Shown here: positions 63,564 to 64,000 of the stretch, in pieces
How positions within the stretch are numbered: the first letter of the stretch is position 1
Layout of the letters: each line of letters opens with the position of its first letter
Source of the DNA: Flavobacterium marginilacus
Lineage (GTDB): Bacteria; Bacteroidota; Bacteroidia; Flavobacteriales; Flavobacteriaceae
NCBI RefSeq assembly: GCF_026870155.1
Contig: NZ_CP113975.1
Coordinates: forward strand, 1,922,001-1,986,000
Direction of reading: 5' to 3'
Length of the DNA stretch: 64,000 nucleotides
The notes under the pieces: generated by a model
What the model saw: the letters and a program-made list of their open reading frames with translations, nothing else
What the model was told of the DNA's origin: nothing
The model's database searches: none
Made by a program: the position numbers and the translations under genes

Positions 63564-64000
63564 TTAATTAGTCTTTCTCATTGTCATATAGTCAGATATA
63601 ATTAAAATTGACTCATTCAGATAATGATTCGACTTTAAGCTGTCGAGCTGGATTTTGTTGTATTCGGTAAGTGAAGGGTAGAGCAGGAGTGATGATTTGT
63701 TGTATTCAGAATTATATACGTTTAAGCTGAGGTTATCTGCAGAGAAATTATTGATTTCCTCAGATAAAATGTTAATGCCGGCCTGATTTTCAAAAATGGC
63801 ATCTAAGGTCATTGGTATTTCAAATTTTGCTTTGTTGATTATAGCGTCAATATTTGAATTGAGTGCAATAATGGAATTGAAATAAGGATCCTGTGCGACT
63901 CTGTTTCTGCTTTTTTGGGCGAGTGATTCGATTAATTCATTGCTTACGTATGGCGTAAAGCGGATTCTGGATTTTAAGGTGTCATTTTTTAGGGCTGTCG
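63564..64000 (-). CDS. Unknown protein, 5' end outside window
   Basis: The frame stays open from the stop at 63564 to the window edge, so the ATG at 63812 is internal. The visible ~145 residues are polar and helical (PYVSNELIESLAQKSRNRVAQ, YFNSIIALNSNIDAIIN, MTLDAIFENQAGINILSEEINN) and end in SDYMTMRKTN. No signal or motif is recognised. It lies upstream of yebC on the same strand but 82 bp away. Confidence 0.6.
   Translation of the reverse strand, partial: TALKNDTLKSRIRFTPYVSNELIESLAQKSRNRVAQDPYFNSIIALNSNIDAIINKAKFEIPMTLDAIFENQAGINILSEEINNFSADNLSLNVYNSEYNKSSLLLYPSLTEYNKIQLDSLKSNHYLNESILIISDYMTMRKTN

Noticed and set aside
1..64000. tRNA or rRNA genes
   Set aside because: I looked for long G+C-richer stretches and tRNA-like arms; the G+C-rich spots found are the palindromic repeats.

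Overview
The window comes from a member of the Bacteroidota, most likely Flavobacterium. The signs are AT-rich DNA, two SusC/SusD pairs, a hybrid two-component (HTCS) regulator, promoters of the TTTG/TAnnTTTG type, lipoprotein signals, a fragment of a type IX secretion sorting domain, and intergenic gaps full of palindromic repeats. I saw no rRNA, tRNA, CRISPR array or prophage.

Left part (1-12.4 kb, all plus strand): a polysaccharide-utilisation-type locus. It holds a GPH-family sugar symporter (cut by the window edge), a GH43 glycosidase, an HTCS sensor/regulator and a SusC/SusD pair that ends at a strong terminator. The first two genes are clearly richer in G+C than the HTCS that follows.

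12.6-27.4 kb, all plus strand: a second surface module. It holds a small membrane-anchored unknown protein, a secreted vanadium-haloperoxidase-like enzyme with every vanadate-binding position intact, two large FG-GAP/ASPIC-UnbV lipoproteins, an outer-membrane-barrel-like protein, a DoxX-like membrane protein and a second SusC/SusD pair. This is the best candidate here for a poorly described system: surface capture by SusCD, calcium-binding propeller lipoproteins and an oxidative or phosphatase-type enzyme.

27.7-37.1 kb, minus strand: a DUF255 thioredoxin-fold lipoprotein, a DUF1826 protein, a peroxiredoxin/thioredoxin/small-protein trio, and a peptidoglycan-recycling group (GHL10/DigH-like hydrolase, AmpG-like permease, NagZ-like GH3). 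An L-Ala-D/L-Glu-type epimerase at 57.6 kb could complete the same pathway.

37.8-51.1 kb: housekeeping genes (APC permease, RibD-like reductase, lpdA, pabB, tilS, dsbD, FMN reductase) and a WG-repeat gene broken at a G9 tract. The 41.0-41.7 kb gap carries a perfect 54-bp palindrome.

51.2-56.3 kb: two ammonium transporter paralogues separated by a complete IS1182-family element whose ends form terminator hairpins. 56.5-64 kb: an alpha-oxoamine-synthase-like enzyme and the dipeptide epimerase, a PH-domain protein, a Gfo/Idh oxidoreductase, YifB, YebC and an unknown gene cut by the window end. At 59.3 kb there is a 147-bp MITE-like element with 17-bp terminal inverted repeats and an 8-bp target duplication.
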